Assembly (NCBI RefSeq): GCF_017876495.1
Contig: NZ_JAGIOB010000001.1
Location: 3,596,001-3,660,000, forward strand
DNA length: 64,000 nt
Direction: 5' to 3'
Source: Microlunatus capsulatus
Lineage (GTDB): Bacteria; Actinomycetota; Actinomycetes; Propionibacteriales; Propionibacteriaceae
The translations under genes and the position numbers were made by a program. Every line of letters begins with the position of its first letter. Within the stretch, counting starts at the first letter, position 1. The notes under the pieces are model-generated. The model was not told the DNA's origin. It made no database searches and saw nothing but the letters and a program-made list of their open reading frames with translations. Of this stretch, positions 1-9,363 are shown one piece after another.

Positions 1-1
1 G

Positions 2-331
2 GGCACCCGCTTCGACGACCTCGTCACCGCCCACGCCGGCCGGCTGCGCGCCGTCGTGCTGCTGGGCGTCGACCGCGAGGTGATCGCCGGGGCGCTGGCT
101 CGACACGCGCCGGATGTCCCGGTCCAGGTGATCGAGGCCACCGACACTGGAGCCATGGTGCAGGCCGTCGCGGCGGCTGCCTCGTCGGCCCGCCCCGGTG
201 ACACGGTGCTGCTGGCCCCGGGGTGCGCCAGCTTGGACATGTACACCGACTACGCCGCACGTGGCCACGCGTTCGTCCGGGCGATCCGGGACCTGACCTC
301 CGGGTCGGGCGGGACGGGTGGCACGGCGTAG
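2..331 (+). CDS. murD: UDP-N-acetylmuramoylalanine--D-glutamate ligase, C-terminal part
   Basis: This is the 3' end of a gene that begins before the window; about 109 codons are visible in frame from base 2. It encodes the C-terminal Mur-ligase domain of MurD, the cytoplasmic enzyme that adds D-glutamate to UDP-MurNAc-L-Ala. The recognisable segment is [16 protein letters not shown] near the end, matching the conserved MurD motif (P-A/G-CASxDxFxxYxxRG). It is followed 23 bases later by ftsW and stands first in the visible murD-ftsW-murG-murC-ftsQ order, which is the usual actinobacterial dcw arrangement. The Gly/Thr-rich tail after the last helix is not conserved. The identity rests on that motif and on context. 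Confidence 0.9.
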   Translation, partial: GTRFDDLVTAHAGRLRAVVLLGVDREVIAGALARHAPDVPVQVIEATDTGAMVQAVAAAASSARPGDTVLLAPGCASLDMYTDYAARGHAFVRAIRDLTSGSGGTGGTA

Positions 332-354
332 GCGAGCACGAAGGAGCAGCAGGC

Positions 355-1677
355 GTGACCACAACGGTTCCCTCCCGGGGCGGTGCCCCGGCCCCCGGGC
401 CGACGACCACCCGGCGCCGCTCCGACAAGCGCGAGCAGCTGGCGGCGGGCCCCCGCGGCGGGGCCCTGCACGAGACGCTCGGCTGGCTCCGCGCCGCGCT
501 GGACCGGCCGCTGACCAGCTACCACCTGGTGCTGGCCTCGGTCTCGCTGCTGCTCGTGCTCGGGCTGATGATGGTGCTCTCGGCCTCCAGCGTCAGCGCC
601 TACGTCAACTTCGACGACTCGTACTACTACGTGAAGCGCCAGGCCCTCTTCCTCGTCGCCGGGGTGGTCGGCGCGCTGGTTCTGTCCCGGGTGCCCGTCA
701 GCACGCTGCGCGCCCTCAGCTGGGCCGCGGTCGGGCTGGCCGTCGTGCTGCTGACGCTGACCTACACCCCGCTGGGCATCGAGCGCGGCGGCAACCGGAA
801 CTGGCTCTACCTCGGCTCGGAGGCCTTCTCGATCCAGCCGGCCGAGTTCGCCAAGCTGGCCATGATCGTCTGGGGCGCCGACGTGCTGGCCCGCAAGCAG
901 CGGCTGCTCGACCAGCCCAAGCACCTGCTCGTGCCCTACCTGCCGGTCTGCGGCCTGCTGATCCTGCTCGTGGTCTTCCAGGGCGACGCCGGCACCGCCG
1001 TCGTGATGGCCGGGATCGTCGCCGGCGTGCTGTGGATCGTCGGGGCGCCGCTGCGGGTGCTCGGGGCCCTGGTCGGCGTCGGCGCGCTCGGGGTGGTCGG
1101 GCTCTTCGCCTCCAGCCCCAACCGGATGCGCCGGCTCGCCGCCTTCCTCGACCCGACGGCCGACCTCAACGGCGCCAACGACCAGTCCCAGGCCGGCATG
1201 TACGCCATCGCCTCGGGCGGCTGGTGGGGCGTCGGGCTGGGCGCCAGCCGGCAGAAGTGGGGGAGCCTGCCGGAGGCGCACACCGACTTCATCTTCGCGG
1301 TGCTGGGCGAGGAGTTCGGGCTGTTCGGCAGCCTCGTCGTGCTGGGGCTGTTCCTCGTCCTCGGCTACGCCGGCATCCGGATCGCCACCCGCTCCGACGA
1401 GCCCTTCGCCCGCTACGCCGCCGGCGGCGTCACCGCCTGGTTCATGATCCAGGCCCTCATCAACCTGGCCGTCGTGCTGAGGCTCGTCCCGATCGCCGGC
1501 GTGCCGCTGCCGCTGGTCTCCTACGGCGGCTCGGCGCTGCTGGCCAACCTGCTGGCCGTCGGGGTGCTGCTCGCCTGCGCCCGCCGCGAGCCGCAGGCCC
1601 GGGCCCTGCTGGCCCAGCGCCCCGACCGGCACCGCCCCCGCGTCAGCACCGTCGTCGGCTCCCGGGCCCCGCGGTGA
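355..1677 (+). CDS. ftsW: Septal peptidoglycan polymerase FtsW (SEDS family)
   Basis: A 440-residue polytopic membrane protein of the SEDS family, the glycosyltransferase that polymerises lipid II at the septum with its cognate class B PBP. A cytoplasmic basic N-terminus of about 70 residues precedes roughly ten membrane segments. Family signatures are IQPAEFAKLA near residue 160, EAHTDFIFAVLGEEFG near residue 308 and GVPLPLVSYGG near residue 382. GTG at 355 is chosen because AAGGAG lies 12 bases upstream; upstream in-frame codons would overlap murD. Its stop overlaps the murG start (GTGA), so the two are translationally coupled. Position in the dcw cluster favours FtsW over RodA. Confidence 0.93.
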   Translation: MTTTVPSRGGAPAPGPTTTRRRSDKREQLAAGPRGGALHETLGWLRAALDRPLTSYHLVLASVSLLLVLGLMMVLSASSVSAYVNFDDSYYYVKRQALFLVAGVVGALVLSRVPVSTLRALSWAAVGLAVVLLTLTYTPLGIERGGNRNWLYLGSEAFSIQPAEFAKLAMIVWGADVLARKQRLLDQPKHLLVPYLPVCGLLILLVVFQGDAGTAVVMAGIVAGVLWIVGAPLRVLGALVGVGALGVVGLFASSPNRMRRLAAFLDPTADLNGANDQSQAGMYAIASGGWWGVGLGASRQKWGSLPEAHTDFIFAVLGEEFGLFGSLVVLGLFLVLGYAGIRIATRSDEPFARYAAGGVTAWFMIQALINLAVVLRLVPIAGVPLPLVSYGGSALLANLLAVGVLLACARREPQARALLAQRPDRHRPRVSTVVGSRAPR

Positions 1678-2771
1678 GCGGCCCCTCGGTCGTCCTCGCC
1701 GGCGGCGGCACCACCGGCCACACCGCGCCGCTGATCGCCACCGCCGCCGAGCTGCAGCGGCTGCGGCCCGACGTCCGCGTCACCGCCGTCGGCACCGCCC
1801 GCGGCCTGGAGACCCGGGTCGTCCCCGCGGCCGGGCTCACCCTCGAGCTCATCCCGCCGGTCCCGCTGCCGCGCCGTCCCGGGCTGGACCAGGCCCTCGT
1901 CGGGGTCCGGCTCTGGCAGGCGGTGGCCGCGGCCACCGCGCTGCTCCGCCGCGTCGAGGCCGACGTCGTGCTCGGCTTCGGCGGCTACGTCTCCACCCCC
2001 GTCTACCTCGCGGCCCGCCGGCTGCGGCTGCCGCTGGTGCTGCACGAGCAGAACGCGCTGCCGGGGCTGGCCAACAAGCTCGCCGCCCGGCTCACCCGGA
2101 ACGTCTACACGTCCTTCCCCGGCACACCGCTGCCGCACGCGCAGTACCTCGGCCTGCCCCTGCGCCGGGCCATCACCGAGCTGGACCGCGACGCCGCCCG
2201 GGCCGGGGCCCGCGCCCGCGCCGGGCTGGACCCCGAGCGGACGACGCTGCTGGTCAGCGGCGGCTCCCAGGGGGCGGCCAGCATCAACCGGGCCGTGCTC
2301 GGAGCCCGCGAGGCCCTGCTGGGCGCCGGGATCCAGGTGCTGCACGTCCTCGGCCCCAAGAACCTCACCGACGAGACCGTGCCCTCGCGCGACCCGGTCA
2401 CCGGCGCCGGCTACCACCCCGTCGGCTACGTCGACGCCATGGAGGACGCCTACGCCGCGGCCGACCTGATGCTCGGCCGCTGCGGCGCCAGCACCGTGCT
2501 GGAGACGGCGGCCGTCGGCCTGCCCGCGGTCTTCGTGCCCTACCCGCACGGCAACGGCGAGCAGGCGCGCAACGCCGCCCTCGTCGTCGAGGTGGGCGGC
2601 GGGCTGCTGCTGGCCGACGCCGACTGCACCCCCGACTGGGTCGCCACGACGCTGCCGGCCCTGCTGGCCGACGCGGACCGGCGGCGCGGGATGACGGAGG
2701 CCCTCCGCGGCGTTGCGCGGGTGGACGCCGCGACCGAGCTGGCGCGGAGAACCCTGGAGGTGGCGGTCTGA
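1674..2771 (+). CDS. murG: Lipid II synthase (UDP-GlcNAc transferase) MurG
   Basis: A 365-residue glycosyltransferase of the GT-B fold that transfers GlcNAc from UDP-GlcNAc to lipid I on the inner membrane face, giving lipid II. The N-terminal glycine-rich loop is present as GGGTTGHTAP (residues 10-19), with a T where many homologues have G. HEQNALPGLANK, VSGGSQGA and the C-terminal donor-binding stretch ending VPYPHGNGEQARNA are all visible. The length is typical. GTG at 1674 overlaps the ftsW stop by four bases, and the murG stop overlaps the murC ATG by one base, so ftsW, murG and murC read as one operon. Confidence 0.95.
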   Translation: MSGPSVVLAGGGTTGHTAPLIATAAELQRLRPDVRVTAVGTARGLETRVVPAAGLTLELIPPVPLPRRPGLDQALVGVRLWQAVAAATALLRRVEADVVLGFGGYVSTPVYLAARRLRLPLVLHEQNALPGLANKLAARLTRNVYTSFPGTPLPHAQYLGLPLRRAITELDRDAARAGARARAGLDPERTTLLVSGGSQGAASINRAVLGAREALLGAGIQVLHVLGPKNLTDETVPSRDPVTGAGYHPVGYVDAMEDAYAAADLMLGRCGASTVLETAAVGLPAVFVPYPHGNGEQARNAALVVEVGGGLLLADADCTPDWVATTLPALLADADRRRGMTEALRGVARVDAATELARRTLEVAV

Positions 2772-4222
2772 TGGCGCTGGTGGAACCGGTCGAGCTGGTG
2801 GCGGCCCGCGAGCTGGGCCCGGTGCACTTCATCGCCATCGGCGGTTCGGGCATGAACGGGATCGCGTCGATGATGGTGCAGCTGGGCGTGGAGGTCAGCG
2901 GCAGCGACCGCAACGACTCCGCCTACCTGCGCTCCCTGGAGGCCGCCGGGGCGCGGGTGCACGTCGGCCACGCCGCCGAGCAGCTGGGCGACGCCCGCAC
3001 GGTCGTCGCGTCCTCCGCCATCCGGTCGGACAACCCCGAGCTGGCCGAGGCCCGCCGGCGCGGCCTGCGCGTGCTGCACCGCAGCGCCGCCCTCGGGTCG
3101 CTGATGCTGGGCCGGCGCGGCGTCGCCGTCGCCGGCACGCACGGCAAGACCACCACCACCGCGATGCTGGCCCACGTGCTGACCGGCGCGGGGCTCGACC
3201 CGTCCTTCGTCATCGGCGGCGCCCTCACCGGCACCAAGACCGGCGGCCACCTCGGCGGCGGCGACGTGATGGTCGTCGAGGCCGACGAGAGCGACGGCTC
3301 CTTCCTGCAGTACCCGGCCGAGGTGGCCGTGGTCACCAACGTCGACCCGGACCACCTCAGCAACTGGGGGACCGCCGAGCACTACGCGGACGGCTTCCTG
3401 CGCTTCGCGACCGGCCCGGCCGTCCGGCTGCTCGTGGTCAGCGCCGACGACCCGGGCGCGGTCGCGCTCACCGCCCGCGTCCGCGCGGCCCTGGCCGACG
3501 GCCGGGCCCCCGAGGGCCTGCGGGTCGTCACCTTCGGGGTCGCGCCCGACGCCGACGTGCGGATCGCCGGCACCGCGTTCGCCGGCACCGGCTCGGACTT
3601 CACCCTGCACCGCGACGGCGCGGGCGGCCCCGTCCGGCTGAGCGTGCCGGGCCACTACAACGTGCTGAACGCCGCGGCGACCTACGCGGTCGCCACCGGG
3701 CTCGGCGCCGACGAGGCGCAGGTCCGGACGGCGCTCGGCGGCTACGCCGGCACCAACCGCCGCTTCCAGCTCGTCGGCACCGTGGACGGCGTCCGCGTCT
3801 ACGACGACTACGCCCACCACCCGACCGAGGTGCACCACACCCTCGTCGCCGCCCGTACCGGGGTGGGGGAGCACGGCCGGGTCGTCGTCTGCTTCCAGCC
3901 GCACCTCTACACCCGCACCCGCGACTTCTGGCCCGAGCTGGCCGCCGCCCTCGAGCTGGCCGACGAGGCGGTGGTGATGGACGTCTGCGGCGACCGCGAG
4001 GACCCGCTCCCGGGCATCGACGGCGCGCTCGTCGCCGACGCCGTCAGCCCGGGCACGGCGCACGTCACCTACGTGCCGTCCTGGGACGACGCCGCCCCGA
4101 CGGCGGCCGCCATCGCCCGCCCCGGCGACCTCGTCATCACCGTCGGCTGCGGGGACGTCACGAAGGTCGCGCCCCTGATCGTCACCGAGCTGCAGCACCG
4201 CGCAGGAGGAGGGGGCCGATGA
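2771..4222 (+). CDS. murC: UDP-N-acetylmuramate--L-alanine ligase
   Basis: A 483-residue Mur ligase that adds L-alanine to UDP-MurNAc in the cytoplasm. The N-terminal Rossmann-type domain starts with HFIAIGGSGMNGIA; the central ATP-binding loop is GTHGKTTTT (residues 122-130); EADESDGSF follows at about residue 170; and the C-terminal domain has DDYAHHPTEV. These are the family hallmarks and the length is standard. ATG at 2771 shares its first base with the murG stop. The murC stop overlaps the ftsQ ATG (ATGA). murB and ddl, which follow murC in many other phyla, are not here. Confidence 0.96.
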   Translation: MALVEPVELVAARELGPVHFIAIGGSGMNGIASMMVQLGVEVSGSDRNDSAYLRSLEAAGARVHVGHAAEQLGDARTVVASSAIRSDNPELAEARRRGLRVLHRSAALGSLMLGRRGVAVAGTHGKTTTTAMLAHVLTGAGLDPSFVIGGALTGTKTGGHLGGGDVMVVEADESDGSFLQYPAEVAVVTNVDPDHLSNWGTAEHYADGFLRFATGPAVRLLVVSADDPGAVALTARVRAALADGRAPEGLRVVTFGVAPDADVRIAGTAFAGTGSDFTLHRDGAGGPVRLSVPGHYNVLNAAATYAVATGLGADEAQVRTALGGYAGTNRRFQLVGTVDGVRVYDDYAHHPTEVHHTLVAARTGVGEHGRVVVCFQPHLYTRTRDFWPELAAALELADEAVVMDVCGDREDPLPGIDGALVADAVSPGTAHVTYVPSWDDAAPTAAAIARPGDLVITVGCGDVTKVAPLIVTELQHRAGGGGR

Positions 4223-4980
4223 GCCCGACCGCCACCGGGACCCGCCCCCGGCCGACCGCCCCGGGTCCCGCCGGACCGCAGCCCGGGCTGCGCCGCGAGC
4301 TCGACCGCCGACGCTCGGCGCGGCGCCGCCTGGTCGCGGCCGGGGTGGCGGGGCTGGTCGTCGTGCTCGTCGGGGTCCTGGTCTGGCTGCTCACCGCGTC
4401 CTCGGTGCTCGCCGCCCGCACCGTCGACGTCAGCGGCCAGCGGGGGCTGACCCCCGACCAGGTCCGCGAGGCCGCCGCCGTTCCGCTGGGCGTGCCCCTG
4501 GCCCGCCAGGACGTCGACGCGATCGCCCGGCGGGTGACGACGCTGCCGCAGGTCGCCTCGGCCCGGGTCGAGCGCCGCTGGCCGCACGCCGTCGAGGTCG
4601 TCGTCACCGAGCGCGAGCCCCTGCTGGCCATCCGCCAGCCGGACGGCTTCGCCCTCGTCGACGACCAGGGCGTCGCCTACGAGACGGTGGCCCGGGTGCC
4701 CGACGGCGTGCTGCGGGCCGACGCCGACCCGGGCGCCGTGCCCCTGCTGACCGCTCTCGGGGTGGTGGCGGCCGCGCTGCCGGTCGAGCTGGCCGACCGG
4801 GTCGAGCGGGTCCGCGCCACCGCGGCCGACGACATCGTGCTGGAGCTGCGCTCCGGCACGACGGTGCGCTGGGGCGACGCGAGCGAGTCCGACCTCAAGG
4901 CCCAGGTCGTCGAGGCGCTGCGGACGTCGAAGACCCGGGCGATCGACGTCTCCGCCCCGCACAACCCCGCCACCCGCTGA
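4219..4980 (+). CDS. ftsQ: Cell division protein FtsQ
   Basis: A 253-residue bitopic division protein. A proline- and arginine-rich cytoplasmic tail of about 35 residues is followed by one membrane segment (about 37-60). An extracellular POTRA domain begins at RTVDVSGQRGLTPDQVREAA, and the FtsQ/DivIB beta domain follows, including VERRWPHAVEVVVTEREPL. FtsQ bridges FtsW, FtsI and FtsL/FtsB in the divisome. The ATG overlaps the murC stop by four bases, and AGGAGGAGGG lies just upstream. It is the last gene of the tightly packed murG-murC-ftsQ run; about 230 non-coding bases then separate it from ftsZ. Confidence 0.9.
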   Translation: MSPTATGTRPRPTAPGPAGPQPGLRRELDRRRSARRRLVAAGVAGLVVVLVGVLVWLLTASSVLAARTVDVSGQRGLTPDQVREAAAVPLGVPLARQDVDAIARRVTTLPQVASARVERRWPHAVEVVVTEREPLLAIRQPDGFALVDDQGVAYETVARVPDGVLRADADPGAVPLLTALGVVAAALPVELADRVERVRATAADDIVLELRSGTTVRWGDASESDLKAQVVEALRTSKTRAIDVSAPHNPATR

Positions 4981-5075
4981 CGCGGGACGATCGCCCGGCG
5001 GAGGGGTGAAGGTGTACCTCAGGTCGAGCATCGGGGCCGTTTTCGCGGCCGGCGGGCGTGTCCGGCCTGCGCAGG

Positions 5076-5106
5076 TGGACAGCCGCCCACGGGTCTCGGA
5101 TAGCCT
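5076..5106 (+). promoter_or_regulatory. Possible ftsZ promoter
   Basis: TGGACA (5076-5081) and TAGCCT (5101-5106) lie 19 bases apart in the ftsQ-ftsZ gap, placing a transcript start about 100 bases before ftsZ. In other actinobacteria ftsZ has its own promoters in this gap, so the reading is plausible. The spacing is long and the match only moderate. Confidence 0.35.
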
Positions 5107-5214
5107 CGTGCCACGCCGGTCCGTCCGTCCCTGAGCCCCTTCCCCGTTGAGTGAAGGTCGAGACTTCTCCGCGCGCCCCCCATGTCGTCAGCACGAAGAA
5201 GAGGCGGAATACCC

Positions 5215-6459
5215 GTGGTCTCTGCATCACAGAACTACCTGGCCATCATCAAGGTCGTCGGGGTCGGCGGCGGCGGCGTCAACGCCGTCAACCGGATGAT
5301 CGAGGCCGGACTTCGGGGAGTCGAGTTCATCGCCGTCAACACCGACGCCCAGGCGCTGCTGATGAGCGACGCCGACGTCAAGCTGGACATCGGCCGCGAG
5401 CTGACCCGCGGGCTCGGCGCCGGCGCCGACCCGGACAAGGGCCGCCAGGCCGCCGAGGACCACGCGCAGGACATCGAGGACGCGCTCAAGGGCGCCGACA
5501 TGGTCTTCGTCACCGCCGGCGAGGGGGGCGGGACCGGGACCGGTGGGGCGCCGGTCGTCGCCCGCATCGCCCGGGCGCTCGGCGCCCTGACCATCGGCGT
5601 CGTGACCCGGCCGTTCTCCTTCGAGGGCAAGCGCCGCGCGACCCAGGCCGAGACCGGCATCAACGGGCTGCGCGAGGAGGTCGACACCCTCATCGTCATC
5701 CCGAACGACAAGCTGCTCCAGATGATCGACCACCAGATCGCGATCCTCGACGCCTTCAAGCAGGCCGACCAGGTGCTGATGCAGGGTGTCTCGGGCATCA
5801 CCGACCTCATCACCACCCCCGGCCTGATCAACCTCGACTTCGCCGACGTCAAGGCCGTCATGTCGAACGCGGGCTCCGCGCTGATGGGCATCGGCTCGGC
5901 CCGCGGCGAGGACCGGGCGCGGGCGGCGGCCGAGATGGCCGTCTCCTCCCCGCTGCTGGAGGCCAGCATCGACGGCGCCCACGGCGTCCTGCTCTCTATC
6001 GCCGGCGGCTCCGACCTCGGCCTGTTCGAGGTCTCGGCGGCCGCGAACCTCATCCAGACCGCGGCCCACGAGGACGCGAACATCATCTTCGGCACCGTGA
6101 TCGACGACGCCCTCGGCGACGAGGTCCGGGTCACCGTCATCGCGGCGGGCTTCGAGGGCGGCCAGCCTCCGCGCCGGCAGCCCGGCATCAGCCGCAGCGC
6201 CGACCTCCGCCAGGGCGGCGGGCAGGGCGGGGGCCGTCCCGGCGGCGCCCCGGCCGGCCAGGGCCAGAACGGCGGCGGCCCGACCTCCGCCCCGGCCTCC
6301 CAGCAGGCCCCGGCGCAGGCTCCCTCCGGGGGCGGCACGCAGGCCGGTGCCCCCGCCGCGCCGGTGTTCCGGCCCGCGCCCCAGCAGCAGCCGCCGGCCC
6401 CGCGGCCCAGCCGGCCCGCCGACGACGACGACCTGGACATCCCCGACTTCATGAAGTGA
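5215..6459 (+). CDS. ftsZ: Cell division GTPase FtsZ
   Basis: A 414-residue tubulin-like GTPase that assembles the Z-ring. The signature loop GGGTGTG is at residues 104-110, the N-terminal nucleotide-binding run is [16 protein letters not shown], and the C-terminal conserved peptide is DLDIPDFMK, which binds SepF and other partners. A Gly/Pro/Gln-rich linker of about 80 residues (from about residue 320) joins core and tail. An in-frame ATG lies at 5182, but GTG at 5215 follows GAAGAAGAGGCGG and gives the usual actinobacterial N-terminus ([14 protein letters not shown]). ylmD and ylmE, often downstream, are missing before sepF. Confidence 0.97.
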   Translation: MVSASQNYLAIIKVVGVGGGGVNAVNRMIEAGLRGVEFIAVNTDAQALLMSDADVKLDIGRELTRGLGAGADPDKGRQAAEDHAQDIEDALKGADMVFVTAGEGGGTGTGGAPVVARIARALGALTIGVVTRPFSFEGKRRATQAETGINGLREEVDTLIVIPNDKLLQMIDHQIAILDAFKQADQVLMQGVSGITDLITTPGLINLDFADVKAVMSNAGSALMGIGSARGEDRARAAAEMAVSSPLLEASIDGAHGVLLSIAGGSDLGLFEVSAAANLIQTAAHEDANIIFGTVIDDALGDEVRVTVIAAGFEGGQPPRRQPGISRSADLRQGGGQGGGRPGGAPAGQGQNGGGPTSAPASQQAPAQAPSGGGTQAGAPAAPVFRPAPQQQPPAPRPSRPADDDDLDIPDFMK

Positions 6460-6670
6460 GCCGCGGCCCGCGCCGCCCGCGTCCCCGCGACCGGGGCGGA
6501 CCCCGCGTGTCGGGCAGGACCTGGCTGGCTTCCCCGGCCGCGGCCGGTAGCGTCGTCGCCAGCGGCGCGCGGGACCCGGCCGACGACGTCGGACCCGTCC
6601 CCGCAGGTCCGGCCCCCCGGGGCCGGTCGCACCACGAGCACACCCGAGACGGCAGAGGCAGGACGACCAG

Positions 6671-7210
6671 ATGGCGGAGAAACTGAAGCGGGCGGCCGCG
6701 TGGCTGGGTCTGGTCACCGACGACCGGTACGCGGACTACGACGACGCCGACGCCAACGAGCGCACCGAGGGCATCAGCCGCGAGGAGCTCCTGGGCGCCC
6801 AGGAGAAGCAGCCCGCCAGCGTCACCCCGCTGGAGACGCGGCGGACGACCCCGCCGGCGGCGTCCGGCTCGACCCCTGTCCCGATCCAGGGCGCCGCACC
6901 GGCGCCCGCCCCGACCCCCCGGACGGCCGACGTGACCCGCATCATCACCGTCCACCCGCGCACCTACAACGAGGCGCGGACGATCGGCGAGCACTACCGC
7001 GACGGCGTCCCGGTGATCATGAACCTCACCGAGATGGAGGACGTCGACGCCAAGCGCCTCGTCGACTTCGCCGCCGGCCTGATCTTCGGCCTCCGCGGCA
7101 CCATCGAGCGCGTCACCAGCAAGGTCTTCCTGCTCTCCCCGCAGAACGTCACCGTGACCGCGGAGGACAAGGAGCGGATCGCCGCCGGGAGCTTCTTCAA
7201 CCAGAGCTGA
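6671..7210 (+). CDS. sepF: Cell division protein SepF
   Basis: A 179-residue protein with a short amphipathic N-terminus ([14 protein letters not shown]), an acidic and proline-rich linker, and a C-terminal DUF552/SepF domain (about 85-170: [20 protein letters not shown], then [10 protein letters not shown] and [16 protein letters not shown]). SepF tethers FtsZ filaments to the membrane and is essential in actinobacteria lacking FtsA and ZipA. The 211 bases between ftsZ and sepF contain no recognisable gene. ATG at 6671 has GGCAGAGGCAGG upstream. A strong hairpin follows the gene. Confidence 0.93.
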   Translation: MAEKLKRAAAWLGLVTDDRYADYDDADANERTEGISREELLGAQEKQPASVTPLETRRTTPPAASGSTPVPIQGAAPAPAPTPRTADVTRIITVHPRTYNEARTIGEHYRDGVPVIMNLTEMEDVDAKRLVDFAAGLIFGLRGTIERVTSKVFLLSPQNVTVTAEDKERIAAGSFFNQS

Positions 7211-7217
7211 CGCCGGC

Positions 7218-7247
7218 AGCGCCGGCCGGACCGCCCCGGCCGGCGCT
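7218..7247 (+). terminator. Hairpin terminator after sepF
   Basis: A perfect 12-bp stem (AGCGCCGGCCGG, loop ACCGCC, and complement) begins 7 bases after the sepF stop. It has no U-tract, as is usual for actinobacterial terminators. Confidence 0.6.
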
Positions 7248-7339
7248 GACCGGCGCCACCCGTTGCCCGGGGGCCTACCCTGGAGAGCACGGAGTGCCGC
7301 TCGACCTCGACTGGCCGTAGCAGAACAGGGTTCCCCACT

Positions 7340-7636
7340 GTGTTGATCGTCGGATCGCTCATCCTCGTGGTGCTGAGGATCTTCCTCGTCTTCCTCTTCG
7401 CACGGATGGTCCTCTCGTGGGTCCCCGTGCTCGTCCGCGACTGGGAGCCCCGCGGCCCCCTCCTCGTGGCCGCCGAGTTCGTCTACTCCGTCACCGACCC
7501 GCCGCTGCGCGCCCTGCGCACCGTGCTGCGGCCCGTGCGGATCGGCAGCGTGATGCTCGACCTGGCCTTCATCGGCCTCTTCATCCTGGTGAGCCTGCTG
7601 ATGCGGGTGGTCGGGCTGATCTTCTTCGGCGCCTGA
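7340..7636 (+). CDS. YggT/YlmG-family small membrane protein
   Basis: A 98-residue protein with two or three hydrophobic segments (about 3-24 and 70-96) flanking a polar stretch with the family motif YSVTDPPLRALR, typical of YggT/YlmG proteins (related to plant CCB3). In Gram-positive bacteria the gene sits between sepF and divIVA, as here. Its biochemical role is not settled; links to division and membrane organisation are reported for the family. GTG at 7340 gives the expected length. The upstream Shine-Dalgarno sequence (CAGGG) is weak. Confidence 0.85.
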   Translation: MLIVGSLILVVLRIFLVFLFARMVLSWVPVLVRDWEPRGPLLVAAEFVYSVTDPPLRALRTVLRPVRIGSVMLDLAFIGLFILVSLLMRVVGLIFFGA

Positions 7637-7749
7637 GGAACCGCCCGGGCGGCCCCGGCCCGGCGATGTGTGATCCCCAGGTCCACCCGGTACGGTGACC
7701 CGGTTGGGTGAACCTGCCCAGCTGACCCTGTGATGTCTCGAGGTGAACG

Positions 7750-8634
7750 ATGACGCTGTCGTTGGACGATGTGCGCAACAAGCGGTTCCGGATGGCCCGC
7801 AAGTCCGGCTACGAGGTCCTGGAGGTCGACGAGTTCGTCGACGAGGTGGAGGCCACCTTCGAGCAGCTGTTCGAGGAGAACCGGAACCTCAAGAAGCAGG
7901 TCGAGTCGCTGAAGACCACCGGGAGCGCCGCCGCGACCCCGTCCGAGGACGCGAAGCCGGCCCCGGTGCCCGAGCAGCCGGCCGCGGCGCCGGTCGCCGC
8001 CGCTCCCGAGCAGCCGGCCGAGCGGATCGTCGTCACGACCGCCAAGGAGGCCAGCTCCGCCGTCGTCCGGCTGGTCGAGCTGTCCACCGAGCAGGCCGAG
8101 CGCCTGGTGGCCGAGGCCACCGCCGAGGCCTCGAAGATCCGCGAGCAGGCGACGACGTCGGCCCAGCAGGAGACCGCCGACGCGCACGCCCGGGCCGAGA
8201 AGGTCGAGACCGAGGCGCGCGCCCACGCCGAGCGGCTGCAGGCCGACGCGCTGGGCCGGGCCGAGTCGCTCGACCGCGACATCGACACCCGCCGCACCGA
8301 GATGTTCGGCGAGCTGGAGAAGCAGCGCGAGGAGCTCACCGCCACGGTGCACGCGCTGCGGAGCTTCGAGGCCACCTACCGCGGCAACCTCACCCGTCAT
8401 CTGCAGAGCCAGATCGACGTGCTGGCCTCGGGACGGGAGGAGCCGGCCGACCCGCCGGCCGCCCTCGACGAGGCCCCGACCTCCCGCCAGACCCCGGCCG
8501 CCGGGGCCGCGCCCGCCGGCGCGGAGCAGGCCACCGCGACGGACGACGACGACGCCCCGACCGGCGGCGGCGGCTCCACCGCCACCGCCAGCGACACCCC
8601 CCGCCTGGACGCGCTGCTCGGCGACCAGCGCTGA
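7750..8634 (+). CDS. divIVA: Polar growth / division scaffold DivIVA (Wag31-like)
   Basis: A 294-residue coiled-coil protein. The N-terminal membrane-binding module (residues 1-55) includes DVRNKRFR, SGYEVLEVDEFVDEVEATFEQL and the first coiled coil. After an Ala/Pro-rich linker comes a long second coiled coil (about 100-215, Ala/Glu/Arg-rich), then a low-complexity Pro/Ala/Asp tail ending DTPRLDALLGDQR. DivIVA/Wag31 marks curved membrane at poles and septa and directs wall synthesis in actinobacteria. The N-terminal motif departs slightly from the common LTPEDVRNKxF form (here LSLDDVRNKRF). ATG at 7750 follows GAGGTGA. A strong terminator lies just after the stop. Confidence 0.92.
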   Translation: MTLSLDDVRNKRFRMARKSGYEVLEVDEFVDEVEATFEQLFEENRNLKKQVESLKTTGSAAATPSEDAKPAPVPEQPAAAPVAAAPEQPAERIVVTTAKEASSAVVRLVELSTEQAERLVAEATAEASKIREQATTSAQQETADAHARAEKVETEARAHAERLQADALGRAESLDRDIDTRRTEMFGELEKQREELTATVHALRSFEATYRGNLTRHLQSQIDVLASGREEPADPPAALDEAPTSRQTPAAGAAPAGAEQATATDDDDAPTGGGGSTATASDTPRLDALLGDQR

Positions 8635-8648
8635 CCCACCCGACCACC

Positions 8649-8682
8649 GCGCGCAGGGCCCGCTCCGGCGGGCCCTGCGCGC
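8649..8682 (+). terminator. Hairpin terminator after divIVA
   Basis: A perfect 15-bp G+C-rich stem (8649-8663 with 8668-8682) closed by a TCCG tetraloop starts 15 bases downstream of the divIVA stop. It separates the division genes from the following dksA-lspA-rluD group. Confidence 0.85.
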
Positions 8683-8806
8683 TGTCCGGACCCGGCGCTC
8701 AGCAGATTCTTCGGCGACGACGTCGTCACCGGGTCCACCGGTCATTGAGTTGCGGCCGATCACCGCCTACTGTCTCTGCGTCACTCCAACCCTCAGGGGG
8801 AACCCC

Positions 8807-9337
8807 ATGTCAACCGCCAAGGCGACGCCCGCCGGCGACGGTGCTGCCACCGCGACCCGCACCGGAGCGCGCCAGGCCCCGGCGATCCACGCCCTCCCCG
8901 TCACCGAGTCCGCGTCGACCGCGCACGTCGAGCCCACCGGGGCCTCGTCGCTGCCCGTCCGCCAGGGTGAGGACCCGTGGACCGAGGCCGAGCTCGGCGA
9001 GGTGATCGAGGTGCTGGAGGCCGACATCGTGCGGTTCCGCGAGCAGCTCGAGACCTCGACCGCCGAGCTCGTCGGCCTGCTCCGCGACGGCACCGAGGGT
9101 GCCGGCCGCGACCCGGCCGACGTCGGCTCGGCCAACTTCGAGCGGGACGCCGAGATGTCGCTGGCCAACAACGCCCGCGAGATGCTAGACCAGTCCAAGC
9201 TGGCGCTGCGGCACATCCAGCTGGGCACCTACGGCAGCTGCGACAACTGCGGCCAGCCCATCGGCAAGGGCCGCCTGCAGGCCTTCCCCCGCGCGACCTT
9301 GTGCGTCAAGTGCAAGCAGCGCGAGGAGCGACGGTAG
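8807..9337 (+). CDS. DksA/TraR-family C4 zinc-finger protein
   Basis: A 176-residue protein. The first 55 residues are low-complexity; a helical hairpin follows (about 60-140), then a C4 zinc finger with cysteines at 145, 148, 166 and 169 (CDNCGQPIGKGRLQAFP, then CVKCKQ). This is the DksA/TraR architecture. In actinobacteria the gene conserved next to lspA is a TraR/DksA-like protein thought to bind the RNA polymerase secondary channel; action with ppGpp is not shown by the sequence. The start is placed at ATG 8807, preceded by AGGGGG, rather than at an in-frame ATG 57 bases earlier that lacks a ribosome site. Confidence 0.85.
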   Translation: MSTAKATPAGDGAATATRTGARQAPAIHALPVTESASTAHVEPTGASSLPVRQGEDPWTEAELGEVIEVLEADIVRFREQLETSTAELVGLLRDGTEGAGRDPADVGSANFERDAEMSLANNAREMLDQSKLALRHIQLGTYGSCDNCGQPIGKGRLQAFPRATLCVKCKQREERR

Positions 9338-9363
9338 CCCCTCCGGGCCCGCCCCCGGCCCCC

